Below, in pieces: positions 52,247 to 63,478 of a stretch of DNA of 64,000 nt. The stretch is from Candidatus Thioglobus sp. GTDB taxonomy: Bacteria > Pseudomonadota > Gammaproteobacteria > PS1 > Pseudothioglobaceae. The position numbers were made by a program, and so were the translations under genes. Under the pieces are notes generated by a model, which was not told the DNA's origin, did no database searches, and was given only the letters and a program-made list of their open reading frames with translations. Where the stretch lies: contig JAOMMB010000003.1 of assembly GCA_028352435.1 (NCBI GenBank), positions 1 through 64,000 of the forward strand, in the 5' to 3' direction. Each line of letters starts with the position of its first letter. Position 1 is the first letter of the stretch.

Positions 52247-52423
52247 CTAGCTTTCTAGTACGTAAGACAAGCTACCTAATAATAAATAAATCACAGTGGT
52301 TACCACAAGAGTTGCAGCGATCACACGCGCCATCTTTAGGTTTTTTCCCAAGACTTTATTACTAACAAACCACACACAGTAACCAATAACAAAAGCAATA
52401 ATTAAAAGACGAATTAGAAACAT
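52247..52423 (-). CDS. 58-aa membrane miniprotein (not in ORF track)
   Basis: Minus strand MFLIRLLIIAFVIGYCVWFVSNKVLGKNLKMARVIAATLVVTTVIYLLLGSLSYVLES*; ATG 5 nt past the uvrC stop, AGG Shine-Dalgarno overlapping the uvrC end. Confidence 0.65.
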   Translation of the reverse strand: MFLIRLLIIAFVIGYCVWFVSNKVLGKNLKMARVIAATLVVTTVIYLLLGSLSYVLES

Positions 52424-52428
52424 GAGAT

Positions 52429-54219
52429 CTACCTAGATGAATTAAGTGTTTCAACTATTTTAGTCGCTAATGCTAAGTTAATACCATTGACTTTCTGAAT
52501 TTCACCAATCGAGGCTTGTTTTAACTCTTCAAGCCCGCCAAAATAATTAAGCAATGCAGAGCGCCTAAGCTTACCAACTCCCTTAATTGACTCTAGAGGA
52601 GAGGTGGTTCGATTTTTAGAGCGCTTGAGTCGATGATTTTTAATTGCAAAACGATGCGATTCATCTCGAATATGATTAACCAGCATGAGAGCTGGATCTT
52701 GAGGCGCTAAGTTAATCTTGTTTACCTGGCCATTATCAACCGTGATTAGAGTTTCCAATCCTGCTTTACGGTTTTCACCCTTAGCAACACCTACTAGCTG
52801 GATCTCATCAATACCGATAGAATCCATCACCATAATTGCTTGATTAAGCTGACCTAGGCCGCCATCAATAAACACCAAATCAGGCAGCGGTTGATTATCT
52901 TTTAACAATTTTGAATAACGCCTATAAACCACTTGATTCATTGCAGCATAATCATCGCCTGGGGTAATATTTTTAATATCAAACTGGCGATACTTACTTA
53001 CCTTTGGCACGCCCTTTTCAAACACAACGCATGATGCTGTGGTTGCCTCGCCCATCATATGGCTAATATCAAAACACTCCATATATTCGGGTAATTTTTT
53101 TAAATTTAAAACACTTTGTAAATGAACCAAAGTTGATTTTTTTCTAAATCTGGCCAATAAGTTCTGATTAAGATTTTCTTTAACCGTTAAATTAGCAATT
53201 GACAAATAGTGCTTTTTATCTTTACTTGGTGTGTCAATAATATGTGTATGAAGTGCGCTTGAAATTATCTTCTTGTCTAATAATTTATGGCTAACGAGTA
53301 ATTGTTTTGGCGTATCTTTACCCACATAATACAAAGGTAAAAAAGCACATAAAACTACTTCAACTGATTGATGATTTGAATTTTTAGGCAGAATAAACTC
53401 TTGTCCTACTTGCTTACCTGAACGAATAAATAGCACCTCAATAGCGTTAACGCCATCTTGCTGAAAAGCAGAAATTACATCCATATCAGCCGTAGAACTT
53501 GAAGAATGCTGCTCTTGAATTTTTCTTAAATCAATGAGTTGATCACGCAGGCGAGCAGCTAGCTCAAATTCTTGATTAATCGATGCCGTTTGCATTTTTT
53601 TCGAAATTTTTTCTAAGGTTTGCTTGCCCTTTCCCCCTAGAAATAAAGACATCATCTTGACATCTTGCTGATAATCATCATCATCAATATGCCCGACACA
53701 AGGCGCACTACACAAGCCGATTTGATACTCCAAACAGGCTCTTGATCTAGATCGATAAGTGGCGTTAGTGCACTGTCTAACTTTGAATATTTTCTTTAAT
53801 AGATTTAAAGAGTCTCGCACCACATGAGCCGATGGATACGGTCCAAAATACTGGTGTTTTTCTTGTTTTGTGCCTCTAAAAAAATTTACTCTTGGATGTT
53901 TGTCATTGCTAATGGCGATATAAGGGTAGCTCTTTGAATCTTTTAGCAAGATGTTGTATCTTGGCATGTGCTGTTTAATAAGCTCTGCTTCGAGTAACAA
54001 CGCCTGGGTTTCGGTTTGGGTTACTATCACCTCAAAAGTATCAATATTAGCCACAAGAGCCCTAGTTTTGCCACTTTCATACTGCTTAACAAAATAGCTG
54101 GAAACCCGATTTTTAAGGTTTTTTGCCTTACCGATATAGAGCACTAAACCTTGTTTATCTAGCATTTGATAAACACCAGAATTTTGCGTTAGATTGTCAA
54201 GTTTTTCTTTAATAGACAT
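52429..54219 (-). CDS. uvrC: Excinuclease ABC subunit C
   Basis: GIY-YIG N-terminus (GVYQMLDKQGLVLYIGKAKNLKNRVSSYF), FIDGGLGQLNQA, HhH C-terminus; start at 54219 preferred over the 54495 ORF extension. Confidence 0.94.
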   Translation of the reverse strand: MSIKEKLDNLTQNSGVYQMLDKQGLVLYIGKAKNLKNRVSSYFVKQYESGKTRALVANIDTFEVIVTQTETQALLLEAELIKQHMPRYNILLKDSKSYPYIAISNDKHPRVNFFRGTKQEKHQYFGPYPSAHVVRDSLNLLKKIFKVRQCTNATYRSRSRACLEYQIGLCSAPCVGHIDDDDYQQDVKMMSLFLGGKGKQTLEKISKKMQTASINQEFELAARLRDQLIDLRKIQEQHSSSSTADMDVISAFQQDGVNAIEVLFIRSGKQVGQEFILPKNSNHQSVEVVLCAFLPLYYVGKDTPKQLLVSHKLLDKKIISSALHTHIIDTPSKDKKHYLSIANLTVKENLNQNLLARFRKKSTLVHLQSVLNLKKLPEYMECFDISHMMGEATTASCVVFEKGVPKVSKYRQFDIKNITPGDDYAAMNQVVYRRYSKLLKDNQPLPDLVFIDGGLGQLNQAIMVMDSIGIDEIQLVGVAKGENRKAGLETLITVDNGQVNKINLAPQDPALMLVNHIRDESHRFAIKNHRLKRSKNRTTSPLESIKGVGKLRRSALLNYFGGLEELKQASIGEIQKVNGINLALATKIVETLNSSR

Positions 54220-54268
54220 GAGTGAAAAAGGTAAAATAAAAACGAAATTTATTCTCTTTAAAAATACA

Positions 54269-54919
54269 ATGTTAAAAATAGCCCTTATTATATTATCTAT
54301 CCTGCAAATGAACTTTGCTTTTGCACAATCAGAAGCACCTTTAGTTCCAATTGACAAAAAGGATGTTATAGAAATGCTTGATCCACCAGGAACAGCGGCG
54401 CTTAACATTATGCTTGGTGCACTTTCTTCTTTTAAAGTATTAAAAAAATCTGACCAAGCCTCAATAGCAAACACCACAAGCCTAGTCAAGATCAAGGTTT
54501 TGCCGTTTATTGCTTTAGAAGAAAGTGCGCAGATTGCACTTAAAGATCATTGGAATCAGTTAAATCCTTTGCAAAGACAACTGTTTGTTGACTATATTGA
54601 GCACTCATTGATCAAAGACTATGTTGGCATGCTGTATTCTTACAAAGAGATGGATTCTGTTGAAATTTCACTACAGAAAAACGTATTAAGAAAAGACAAT
54701 AAAGCTTTAGTAAAGCTAGAAATTAAGTTAAATGCAGGTGCTAAACCTTCTGTAGTTACCTTGAAAATGATTCGAAATGATCGTTGGAAGATATATGATG
54801 TTGTATTTTCTGGCGTTAGTGTTGTGAAAAATTACAGTGCACAATTTAACTCACACATTAAACGCAAAGGCTTGGATAGTTTGATTGAAAGAACTATTAA
54901 AAGACTGAATAAAAAATAA
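54269..54919 (+). CDS. mlaC: MlaC-like phospholipid-binding periplasmic protein
   Basis: Signal peptide MLKIALIILSILQMNFAFAQS; Ttg2D/MlaC C-terminus (WKIYDVVFSGVSVVKNYSAQFNSHIKRKGLDSLIERTIK). Confidence 0.85.
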   Translation: MLKIALIILSILQMNFAFAQSEAPLVPIDKKDVIEMLDPPGTAALNIMLGALSSFKVLKKSDQASIANTTSLVKIKVLPFIALEESAQIALKDHWNQLNPLQRQLFVDYIEHSLIKDYVGMLYSYKEMDSVEISLQKNVLRKDNKALVKLEIKLNAGAKPSVVTLKMIRNDRWKIYDVVFSGVSVVKNYSAQFNSHIKRKGLDSLIERTIKRLNKK

Positions 54920-56178
54920 TGTACAAACTGGTTATTAAAGGTGGCACAACTCTTAACGGTATCGTTAAGATTGCCGGTTCTAAAAATGCTGCTTTGCCAA
55001 TCTTGTTTGCTTCAATTTTAGCAGATGCCCCAATAAATCTTAATAATACTCCACACTTAAGCGACGTTTCAACCACGCTTAGATTGTTAATGGACATGGG
55101 TGCAGAGTTTATTCTCGAATCTGATAATTCTCTATCTATAGATTCTTCAAAACTGACCAAGCTTACTGGTGAATATGATCTAGTTAAAACTATGCGTGCA
55201 TCAATCTTAGCACTTGGGCCTATGTTGGCAAAATACAAAGAAGCTAAAATCTCTTTACCAGGTGGTTGTGCTATCGGCACCCGACCGGTCAACCTGCATT
55301 TAAAAGCTCTAGAAGATCTAGGTGCTAAAATTGATGTCAAGAATGGTTATATCTATGCAACCACGGATCAGCTTATTGGCACTGATATACATTTTGAACA
55401 AGTCAGTGTCACTGCCACTGAAAACATTCTAATGGCGGCGACCTTAGCAAAAGGTTTAACCACCATTCATAACGCTGCTCAAGAGCCAGAAATTATTGAC
55501 CTAGTCAATTGTTTAATTAAGATGGGCGCCAAAATTACTGGTGCAGGTACCTCTATTATTTCCATTGAAGGCGTTTCTAGCTTATCTGGAGCTAGACATA
55601 GTGTTTGCCCTGATCGTATCGAAGCAGGAACATACCTTATTGCAGCGGCTATTACTGGTGGTAAAGTGACGCTCAAAAATGTTCGCTACCAATCCATGCA
55701 GTCTGTACTTGATAAACTGAAAGAAACAGGTGCTGAAATTGATTATAACGACAACACAATTACCCTGGATATGAAGGGTAAACGCCCTAAAGCCGTTAAC
55801 ATTAAAACCAGTGTTTATCCAAATTTTCCAACTGATATGCAGGCACAGTTTTGTGCGCTTAATTGTATTGCAGACGGCCAGTCAGCTATCACTGAAACCA
55901 TATTTGAGAATCGTTTTATGCATATTCCAGAGCTATCTCGTATGGGCGCGGACCTCACTTTAGAAGGTAACACGGTTATTTGTAAAGGTGTAAAATCGCT
56001 CACGGGTGCAAATTTGATGGCAACCGACCTGCGAGCTTCAGCTTCTTTAGTACTCGCAGGATTGGCAGCAACAGGCACAACCACAATCGAACGTGTTTAT
56101 CATCTAGATCGCGGCTATGAAACCATTGAAGAAAAATTAAAATTATTAGGCGCTCAAATTGAGCGCATACAAGATTAG
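54919..56178 (+). CDS. murA: UDP-N-acetylglucosamine 1-carboxyvinyltransferase
   Basis: GGTTLNGIVKIAGSKNAALPIL, LPGGCAIGTRPVNLHLKALEDLGA. Confidence 0.97.
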   Translation: MYKLVIKGGTTLNGIVKIAGSKNAALPILFASILADAPINLNNTPHLSDVSTTLRLLMDMGAEFILESDNSLSIDSSKLTKLTGEYDLVKTMRASILALGPMLAKYKEAKISLPGGCAIGTRPVNLHLKALEDLGAKIDVKNGYIYATTDQLIGTDIHFEQVSVTATENILMAATLAKGLTTIHNAAQEPEIIDLVNCLIKMGAKITGAGTSIISIEGVSSLSGARHSVCPDRIEAGTYLIAAAITGGKVTLKNVRYQSMQSVLDKLKETGAEIDYNDNTITLDMKGKRPKAVNIKTSVYPNFPTDMQAQFCALNCIADGQSAITETIFENRFMHIPELSRMGADLTLEGNTVICKGVKSLTGANLMATDLRASASLVLAGLAATGTTTIERVYHLDRGYETIEEKLKLLGAQIERIQD

Positions 56179-56189
56179 AGAAAAATACC

Positions 56190-56807
56190 ATGTTAACCAT
56201 TGCACTATCTAAAGGCAGAATTTTAGAACAAACCTTACCTTTATTAAAAAAAGCCGGATTAGAAATCGCTGCCGAAGAGTTAAACTCTCGTAAGCTAATT
56301 CTAGACACCAATCTTGATGATGTTAAAGTTGTTATTATCCGCGGCACCGATGTACCTGTATTTGTGCAACATGGTGCTGCTGATATAGGTATTACCGGCA
56401 AAGATGTTCTGCTTGAACATGGTGCTAATGGATTATTTGAAATGCTAGATTTAGGTATTGCTAAATGTAGACTTATGGTGGCTGCCAAATCTGAAAACTA
56501 CCAACAAGGTAATATTTTAAAAGTAGCAACCAAGTATGTTAAATCTGCAAAAAAATATTTTGAACAAAAAGGTCAGCCTTGTGAAATCATTAAACTTTAT
56601 GGTGCGATGGAATTAGCACCTGTGGTTGGTTTGTCACACTGTATTGTGGATATCGTCGATACAGGCAACACGCTTAAAGCTAATGGCCTTATTCCACTGG
56701 ATCATATTGAAGATATCAGTTCACGACTGGTGGTTAATAGCGCTTCATTTAAAACTAAAAATACAGCGATTAAATCTTGGGTTAATGCTATTGAGAAAAA
56801 CCTATGA
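56190..56807 (+). CDS. hisG: ATP phosphoribosyltransferase (short form)
   Basis: [39 protein letters not shown]. Confidence 0.96.
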   Translation: MLTIALSKGRILEQTLPLLKKAGLEIAAEELNSRKLILDTNLDDVKVVIIRGTDVPVFVQHGAADIGITGKDVLLEHGANGLFEMLDLGIAKCRLMVAAKSENYQQGNILKVATKYVKSAKKYFEQKGQPCEIIKLYGAMELAPVVGLSHCIVDIVDTGNTLKANGLIPLDHIEDISSRLVVNSASFKTKNTAIKSWVNAIEKNL

Positions 56808-58096
56808 TCACTAAGCTTTCATCAGCTCAATCAGATTTTCAAGACAACTTAAGTAAGCTTCTTTCTTGGGAAAGTGTATCTAACAATAACGTTGCCAAAA
56901 CTGTGGATGACATTATTGCTAATATTCGTACTCATGGCGACAAGGCCTTAGTTGACTACACCAATCAGTTTGACAGAATGAGTGCTAGCAACATGGGTGA
57001 GCTGACCATCAAAGTATCGACGCTAAAAAAGGCGTTTGACACACTTGATGACAAGCAAAAAACCGCACTAAAAACAGCTGCTGATCGCGTTAATAGTTAT
57101 CATCAAAAGCAAAAACAAGCCACTTGGACTTACACCGAAGATGATGGCACTATGTTGGGCCAAAAAATAACGCCACTTGATCGTGTTGGTCTTTATGTTC
57201 CTGGTGGAAAAGCTGCTTATCCTTCTTCAGTACTTATGAATGCTATTCCTGCCAAAGTAGCGGGCGTTGAAGAACTTATTATGGTGGTTCCAACTCCAGA
57301 TAGCGTTGTTAACCAATTAGTACTCGCTGCTGCTTATATTTCAGGTGTGGATACTGTCTTTACCGTTGGCGGTGCACAAGCTGTTGCAGCCCTTGCCTAT
57401 GGGACGCAAACCATTCCTAAAGTTGATAAGATTGTTGGTCCGGGCAATATTTATGTCGCCACCGCGAAGCGTGTAGTATTTGGCCAAGTTGGTATCGATA
57501 TGATCGCTGGACCGAGTGAAATTTTGATTATTTGCGATGGAAAAACTAATCCTGATTGGATCGCCATGGATTTGTTTTCTCAAGCTGAGCATGATGAAGA
57601 TGCACAATCTATCTTGTTATGCCCAGATGCAGATTTTATCGACCAAGTTCAAGCGAGTATCGCTAAACTATTACCAACTATGGAGCGTAAGGCTATTATT
57701 GCAACTGCCTTAAAAGACCGTGGCGCCCTTATTCTAACCAAAGACATGAATGAGGCAATTGAGATTTCTAATCAAATCGCTCCTGAGCATTTAGAGTTGT
57801 CGGTTGAGGATCCACAAAGCATGCTTGATGGTATTAAGCATGCAGGTGCGATATTCATGGGTCGCCATACGTGTGAATCCTTAGGTGACTATTGCGCTGG
57901 TCCAAACCATGTTTTACCCACATCTGGTACAGCGCGTTTTTCATCACCCCTAGGTGTTTATGATTTCCAAAAGAAATCAAGCTTAATTATGGTGTCTGAT
58001 GAAGGTGCTAATGTTTTAGGTGAAATTGCTGCAACGCTCGCTGATGGTGAAGGCCTACAGGCTCACGCCCAATCAGCACGCTACCGAATAAAATAA
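56804..58096 (+). CDS. hisD: Histidinol dehydrogenase
   Basis: [48 protein letters not shown] overlapping hisG. Confidence 0.97.
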   Translation: MITKLSSAQSDFQDNLSKLLSWESVSNNNVAKTVDDIIANIRTHGDKALVDYTNQFDRMSASNMGELTIKVSTLKKAFDTLDDKQKTALKTAADRVNSYHQKQKQATWTYTEDDGTMLGQKITPLDRVGLYVPGGKAAYPSSVLMNAIPAKVAGVEELIMVVPTPDSVVNQLVLAAAYISGVDTVFTVGGAQAVAALAYGTQTIPKVDKIVGPGNIYVATAKRVVFGQVGIDMIAGPSEILIICDGKTNPDWIAMDLFSQAEHDEDAQSILLCPDADFIDQVQASIAKLLPTMERKAIIATALKDRGALILTKDMNEAIEISNQIAPEHLELSVEDPQSMLDGIKHAGAIFMGRHTCESLGDYCAGPNHVLPTSGTARFSSPLGVYDFQKKSSLIMVSDEGANVLGEIAATLADGEGLQAHAQSARYRIK

Positions 58097-58214
58097 CTGC
58101 GTCTTTTTCTCTTCTGTTTTGTTAGATTTTTAAAATTTTCAATCACATAGATTGACTATGCTTAATCAAATTTAATAAAATCTGCCTTACATAAGAAAAA
58201 AACACTTGTTATTC
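58097..58214 (+). repeat. Copy C of dispersed ~118-bp 3'-end repeat (downstream of hisD)
   Basis: Highly similar to reverse complement of 7078-7195; shares invariant TTTTGTTAGATT and CTGCCT boxes. Confidence 0.85.
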
Positions 58215-58425
58215 GAATAAAACTGAATAAATTTACTCATTTCGATTATTTCTGAAATTTTAGTCATTGCGCTATAAGTCTTTACTATAACAGCAATATT
58301 TCAGATAAAAACCACTAAAAAGTGCCTTTTTTGACTTTAAATTAGTCTTTTTAAGGGTTATTAGGTGCTTTTGAATCTAGAAATATCGCGATTCGCATTA
58401 TTTGAGAAATTTTTAACAGTGATCT

Positions 58426-59846
58426 CTAAAAAGGAAATTTGTTTCCACCACCCATACCAGGTAATTTCATCTTGGATAGATCTGGCATACCCGTTGGCAT
58501 TTTGCTACCTTGAGCACCCGCCATTTTTTCCATCATTTTTTGCATTTTTCCGCCGCCCATTTTCTTCATTTGTTTTTGCATTTTATCAAATTGCTTTAAC
58601 AACTTATTAACGTCTTGTGGTCCGGTACCAGAACCTTTGGCAATACGGTTTTTGCGAGAGCCTTTAATGAGTTTGGTATGTGAGCGCTCTTTAGGTGTCA
58701 TGGAGTTAATAATGGCCACCATTCGTTTGGTGTCTACCCCACCCATCATTTGGTTTTTAACACTTTGAGGAATTTGCCCCATGCCAGGCATTTTATCCAT
58801 CAAGGCTTCCATACCGCCCATTTGCTCCATTTGTAAAAGCTGATCGCGCATATCGGATAAATCAAATTGACCTTTAGCCATTTTTTGAACTGATTTTTCT
58901 GCTTTTTTATGATCGACCTTGCGAGAAATTTCTTCAACCAAAGATAATACATCGCCCATGCCCAATAGTCGTGAAACAATACGCTCTGGATGAAATGGCT
59001 CTAGTGCATCAATCTTTTCACCAACACCTAAAAACTTAATTGGCTTGCCGGTAATATGGCGCACAGACAGTGCAGCACCACCTCGCGCATCACCATCAGT
59101 TTTAGTTAGAATCACACCCGTTAATGGCAATGCATCTGCAAAAGCTTTAGCTGTATGCGCTGCATCCTGGCCAGTCATTGAGTCAACTACAAATAAGGTT
59201 TCAATAGGATTGACTTGCTTTTGCAAGGCTTGGATTTCATCCATCATCTCACTATCTACATGCAAACGGCCAGCGGTATCAACTAACAATACATCATGAA
59301 ATTGTTTTTGCGCGTGTCTTTTCGCATCAGCGACTATTTTTTCTGGCTTTTGATCAATATTGGATGGAAAGAAATCTATTCCAACCTGTTTGGCTAAAAC
59401 CTCTAACTGCTCAATAGCAGCTGGACGATAAACATCCGCACTAACGACCAATACTTTTTTGTTTTCACGTTCTTTTAGATAGTGCGCTAACTTAGCGATA
59501 GAGGTTGTTTTACCTGCACCTTGAAGACCTGCCACCATAACCACTGCTGGCGGTTGAGTTTTAAGATCTAGGGTTTTGTTTTCACCACCGATAATATCGG
59601 TTAATTCAGTCTCAACTAGCTTGATAAAAGCTTGAGAAGGGCTAAGCCCTTCGCCAACTTTTAAGCCTAATGCTTTTTCTTGTACACGATCCAAAAAGGT
59701 CTTGATAACCTCAAGCGCAACATCGGCCTCTAATAAAGCTCGACGAACTTCGCGAATGGCCTCTTTAATATTAGACTGGGAAAGTTTACTTTTACCCTGA
59801 AGGGTTTTAAAACTATTGGATAGACGCTCGGTTAAATTATCAAACA
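58426..59846 (-). CDS. ffh: Signal recognition particle protein Ffh
   Basis: GLQGAGKTTSIAKLA, DTAGRLHVD, Met-rich M domain; start MFDNLTERLS at 59846. Confidence 0.97.
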
Positions 59847-59910
59847 TTATTACAATCATTGAATCAAAGTATCGTATTATAGTAGCTTGTATTAATCCAA
59901 CAAGTTAAAT

Positions 59911-60696
59911 ATGTTTTTATCTTATTTCGCAATATCGGCCTATCTTGCTGCAGCCCTTTTGCTGATGCGTTTTTTTAGCCAGAATGAACTTAAGCATCCT
60001 CGCCAACAAACTACCTCATTACTTATTAGTTTTGCTATTATTGCTCAAACACTTACCTTTACTAATTTTTGGACGGCCGATGGTGTTGTATTTGGACTAG
60101 CAAATAGCACGTCTTTCGTTGGTTGGTTGGTGGCTATTTTGCTATTCCTTTCTTCTATTTCTAAACCTGTACATGCGCTGGGAATTTTGGTTTATCCATT
60201 AGCAGCTTTGTCATTGATGTTTGGTATTTTATTTCCAGATACTGGCAATAATCTCATTCCTTTAAGTATCGCTTCACATGTTTTTTTATCAATAACAGCC
60301 TACGCCCTATTAGCATTAGCTGTATGTCAATCAATCTTATTAAAAATTCAAGAGCGCCATCTTCATGATCGCAGTATTAATGCTTTTATTAATAAGTTGC
60401 CACCTCTGCAAACCATGGAAAGATTACTGTTCCAAAATTTAAGAATTGGTTTTTATCTGCTGACTTTATCTTTAATTAGTGGCTTTATTTTTATTGATAA
60501 TTTCTTTGCACAGCAGCTGATGCATAAGACTATTTTATCGATCATTGCTTGGGGTATTTTTGCAACACTGGTGATTGGACGAAGTTCTTTTGGCTGGCGT
60601 GGTAAACAAGCGATTACCGCTACTCAAATTGGATTTGGATTGTTAGTTGTTGCTTATTTTGGCTCTAAATTTGTCATAGAGCGCTTATTGTCTTAA
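59911..60696 (+). CDS. ypjD: CcsA/YpjD-family cytochrome c assembly-like inner membrane protein
   Basis: Polytopic membrane protein, SIASHVFLSITAYALLALAVCQSILL, IAWGIFATLVIGRSSFGWRGKQA; divergent from ffh. Confidence 0.88.
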   Translation: MFLSYFAISAYLAAALLLMRFFSQNELKHPRQQTTSLLISFAIIAQTLTFTNFWTADGVVFGLANSTSFVGWLVAILLFLSSISKPVHALGILVYPLAALSLMFGILFPDTGNNLIPLSIASHVFLSITAYALLALAVCQSILLKIQERHLHDRSINAFINKLPPLQTMERLLFQNLRIGFYLLTLSLISGFIFIDNFFAQQLMHKTILSIIAWGIFATLVIGRSSFGWRGKQAITATQIGFGLLVVAYFGSKFVIERLLS

Positions 60697-60709
60697 GCTG
60701 GTAAAGCTT

Positions 60710-62497
60710 TTAGTCGATATGAAGCACCGCTAAGAACGCTTCTTGAGGGATATCTACTCGACCAACACTACGCATACGTTTTTTACCTTTTTTCTGCTTA
60801 TCGAGCAATTTACGCTTACGTGAAACATCACCACCATAACACTTAGCTGTGACATTTTTCCTAAGCGCTTTAACATTTGCACGAGAAATAATTTTCACGC
60901 CAATACAAGCCTGGATAGCAACATCAAACATTTGACGTGGAATCAATTCTTTCATTTTCTCGGCCAACTCTCTACCTTTACGTATAGAATCATCACGATG
61001 AATAATAAGCGCTAAAGCATCTACAGGCTCTTGATTAATCATAATATCTAGGCGAATAAGATCCGATTCTTGATAACGTGTAAATTGATAATCCATAGAA
61101 GCAAAGCCACGTGACACAGACTTAAGCCGATCAAAGAAATCAAGCACAACTTCGTTAAGTGGTAGTTCATAGACCAACTGCACTTGTCTACCCATGTAAG
61201 TAATGGATTTTTGCATGCCGCGTTTTTCAATACACAAACTAATAACCGCACCTACATACTCGTCTGTTACTAAAATATTAGCAGTAATAATCGGCTCTCT
61301 AAACTCTGCAATCGCTTGATTATCAGGCATTTTAGAAGGGCTATCAACATGATGAATGTTGCCTTTAGTGTCTAGGATTTCGTAAATAACGGTTGGTGCC
61401 GTAGTAATAAGATCAAGATCGTACTCACGCTCAAGACGCTCCTGCACAATCTCCATGTGTAGCAAGCCCAAAAATCCTATTCTAAAGCCAAATCCTAAGG
61501 CATCAGAGCTTTCAGGTTCATATTGTAAAGCGGCGTCATTAAGACGTAATTTTGCTAATGCATCACGGAATTTTTCATAGTCTTCACCAGAGATAGGAAA
61601 TATTCCTGCGAATACTCTAGGTTGTACTGGCTTAAAACCTTCTAACGCTTCAGTTACCGAATTTTTAGCACTGGTAATGGTATCACCCACTGGTGCACCA
61701 TCAATGTTTTTAATGTTGGCAATTAAAAACCCAACTTCACCTGCTTTTAAACTATCAGTCTTAACACGTTTAGGCGTGAATACACCAACTTCATCGACTG
61801 AATGCTCGTCGCCATTTGAGAAAATCTTGATCTTCGTTTTGGCTTTAATTTCACCATCAATCACACGAATTAACGATACAACACCTAAATAGTTATCAAA
61901 CCATGAATCAATGATAAGGGCTTTAATAGGTGCTTCAATTTCACCTTCAGGTGCAGGTATTTTTTCAACAATTTGCTCTAGAATATCTTGGATTCCAATG
62001 CCAGATTTGGCACTAGCATGCACCGCATCAGTCGCTTCAATACCAATAACATCTTCAATTTCTTCAATGACACGTTCTGGCTCTGCCGCAGGAAGATCAA
62101 TCTTATTTAAAACAGCAACTACTTCCAAACCTTGCTCAAGAGCGGTATAACAATTAGCCACTGTTTGAGCTTCGACGCCTTGTGAGGCATCAACAATTAA
62201 TAAAGCACCTTCGCAAGCAGACAATGAGCGAGAAACTTCATAGGAGAAATCAACGTGACCCGGAGTGTCAATAAAGTTTAGCTGGTAAATTTCACCATTA
62301 TTTGCCTTATAGTCTAGTGTCACACTTTGAGATTTGATTGTGATACCACGCTCTTTCTCAATATCCATTGAATCAAGCACTTGCGCGGACATTTCACGAT
62401 CACTCAGGCCGCCACAAAATTGGATAAACCGATCAGCAATAGTAGATTTACCATGATCAATATGGGCAATAATTGAAAAATTACGGATGTTCTTCAT
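60710..62497 (-). CDS. lepA: Elongation factor 4 (LepA)
   Basis: [58 protein letters not shown]. Confidence 0.98.
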   Translation of the reverse strand: MKNIRNFSIIAHIDHGKSTIADRFIQFCGGLSDREMSAQVLDSMDIEKERGITIKSQSVTLDYKANNGEIYQLNFIDTPGHVDFSYEVSRSLSACEGALLIVDASQGVEAQTVANCYTALEQGLEVVAVLNKIDLPAAEPERVIEEIEDVIGIEATDAVHASAKSGIGIQDILEQIVEKIPAPEGEIEAPIKALIIDSWFDNYLGVVSLIRVIDGEIKAKTKIKIFSNGDEHSVDEVGVFTPKRVKTDSLKAGEVGFLIANIKNIDGAPVGDTITSAKNSVTEALEGFKPVQPRVFAGIFPISGEDYEKFRDALAKLRLNDAALQYEPESSDALGFGFRIGFLGLLHMEIVQERLEREYDLDLITTAPTVIYEILDTKGNIHHVDSPSKMPDNQAIAEFREPIITANILVTDEYVGAVISLCIEKRGMQKSITYMGRQVQLVYELPLNEVVLDFFDRLKSVSRGFASMDYQFTRYQESDLIRLDIMINQEPVDALALIIHRDDSIRKGRELAEKMKELIPRQMFDVAIQACIGVKIISRANVKALRKNVTAKCYGGDVSRKRKLLDKQKKGKKRMRSVGRVDIPQEAFLAVLHID

Positions 62498-62541
62498 GAA
62501 GGTGATAAAATCAAGGTTTTAAACAGCTCATTATACAAGCA

Positions 62542-62991
62542 ATGAATAAAGTTCAATCCATTACCTGCTCTGCAACTAGTAATTTAGACGTTAACATTCC
62601 TGACCCACAAGGGCGCAATATTATTTTGTATTTCTACCCCAAAGATGCTACCCCAGGCTGTACCACTGAAGGTCAAGATTTTAGGGATAACCATCAAGCC
62701 TTTGTCGACGCAAATGCCGTCATTTATGGTGTATCAAAAGACACTTTGACGAAACATGAGAAATTTAAAGCCAAACAAGTATTTCCATTTGAGCTAATCT
62801 CTGATGAAGAAGGTGAGTTATGCGAAGCCTTCAAAGTATGGCAGTTGAAAAAATTCATGGGCAGAGAGTATATGGGGATCGTGCGCTCCACCTTTATTAT
62901 CAACCCTGAAGGCGATATCCTTAAATCTTGGGACAAGGTTAGAGTTAAAGGTCATGTTAATGAGGTCTTGGAAGCGCTTGAGTCTCTATGA
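62542..62991 (+). CDS. bcp: Peroxiredoxin (Bcp/PrxQ type)
   Basis: LYFYPKDATPGCTTEGQDFRDNHQAF peroxidatic Cys motif, full length. Confidence 0.93.
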   Translation: MNKVQSITCSATSNLDVNIPDPQGRNIILYFYPKDATPGCTTEGQDFRDNHQAFVDANAVIYGVSKDTLTKHEKFKAKQVFPFELISDEEGELCEAFKVWQLKKFMGREYMGIVRSTFIINPEGDILKSWDKVRVKGHVNEVLEALESL

Positions 62992-63027
62992 TAAAATAAG
63001 CCTTTATCAATTTAAGTATCAACCACT

Positions 63028-63478
63028 ATGAGCAAAGTTCAAACAATTAACTGCAAAGCAACCAGTAATTTAGATATTAGCATTCCCGATGCAAAAGGAC
63101 GCAACATTGTGTTGTATTTTTATCCTAAAGATGCCACTTCAGGCTGTACGCTTGAAGGCCAAGATTTTAGGGATAACCATCAAGCTTTTGTCGATGCAAA
63201 TTGCGTGATCTATGGCGTGTCAAAAGATAGTATGGCTAGCCATGAAAAATTCAAAAAAAATCAATCATTTCCATTTGAACTAATTGCTGATGAAGACGGC
63301 ACACTATGTGAGGCATTTGGTGCTTGGCAGTTAAAGTCTGGAAATGGCGAACAAAAAAATGGGTATTGTGCGCTCAACTTTTATCGTTCATACAAATGGT
63401 GACATCTTAAAATCTTGGGACAAGGTTGCAGTAGGCGGTCATGTCGAAGCAGTATTAGCAGAGGTTCAATCACTATGA
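63028..63478 (+). pseudogene. Second Bcp-type peroxiredoxin with a frameshift at A7 (63353-63359)
   Basis: First 114 codons match copy 1; after CAAAAAAATGGG homology continues in the +1 frame ([39 protein letters not shown]). Confidence 0.85.

Noticed and set aside
54220-54495. N-terminal extension of the uvrC ORF
   Set aside because: UvrC homology starts at MSIKEKLDNLTQNSGVYQM (54219); the extension is antisense to mlaC
56000-56488. 162-aa minus-strand ORF spanning the murA-hisG junction
   Set aside because: Antisense to two well-supported genes; no domain recognised
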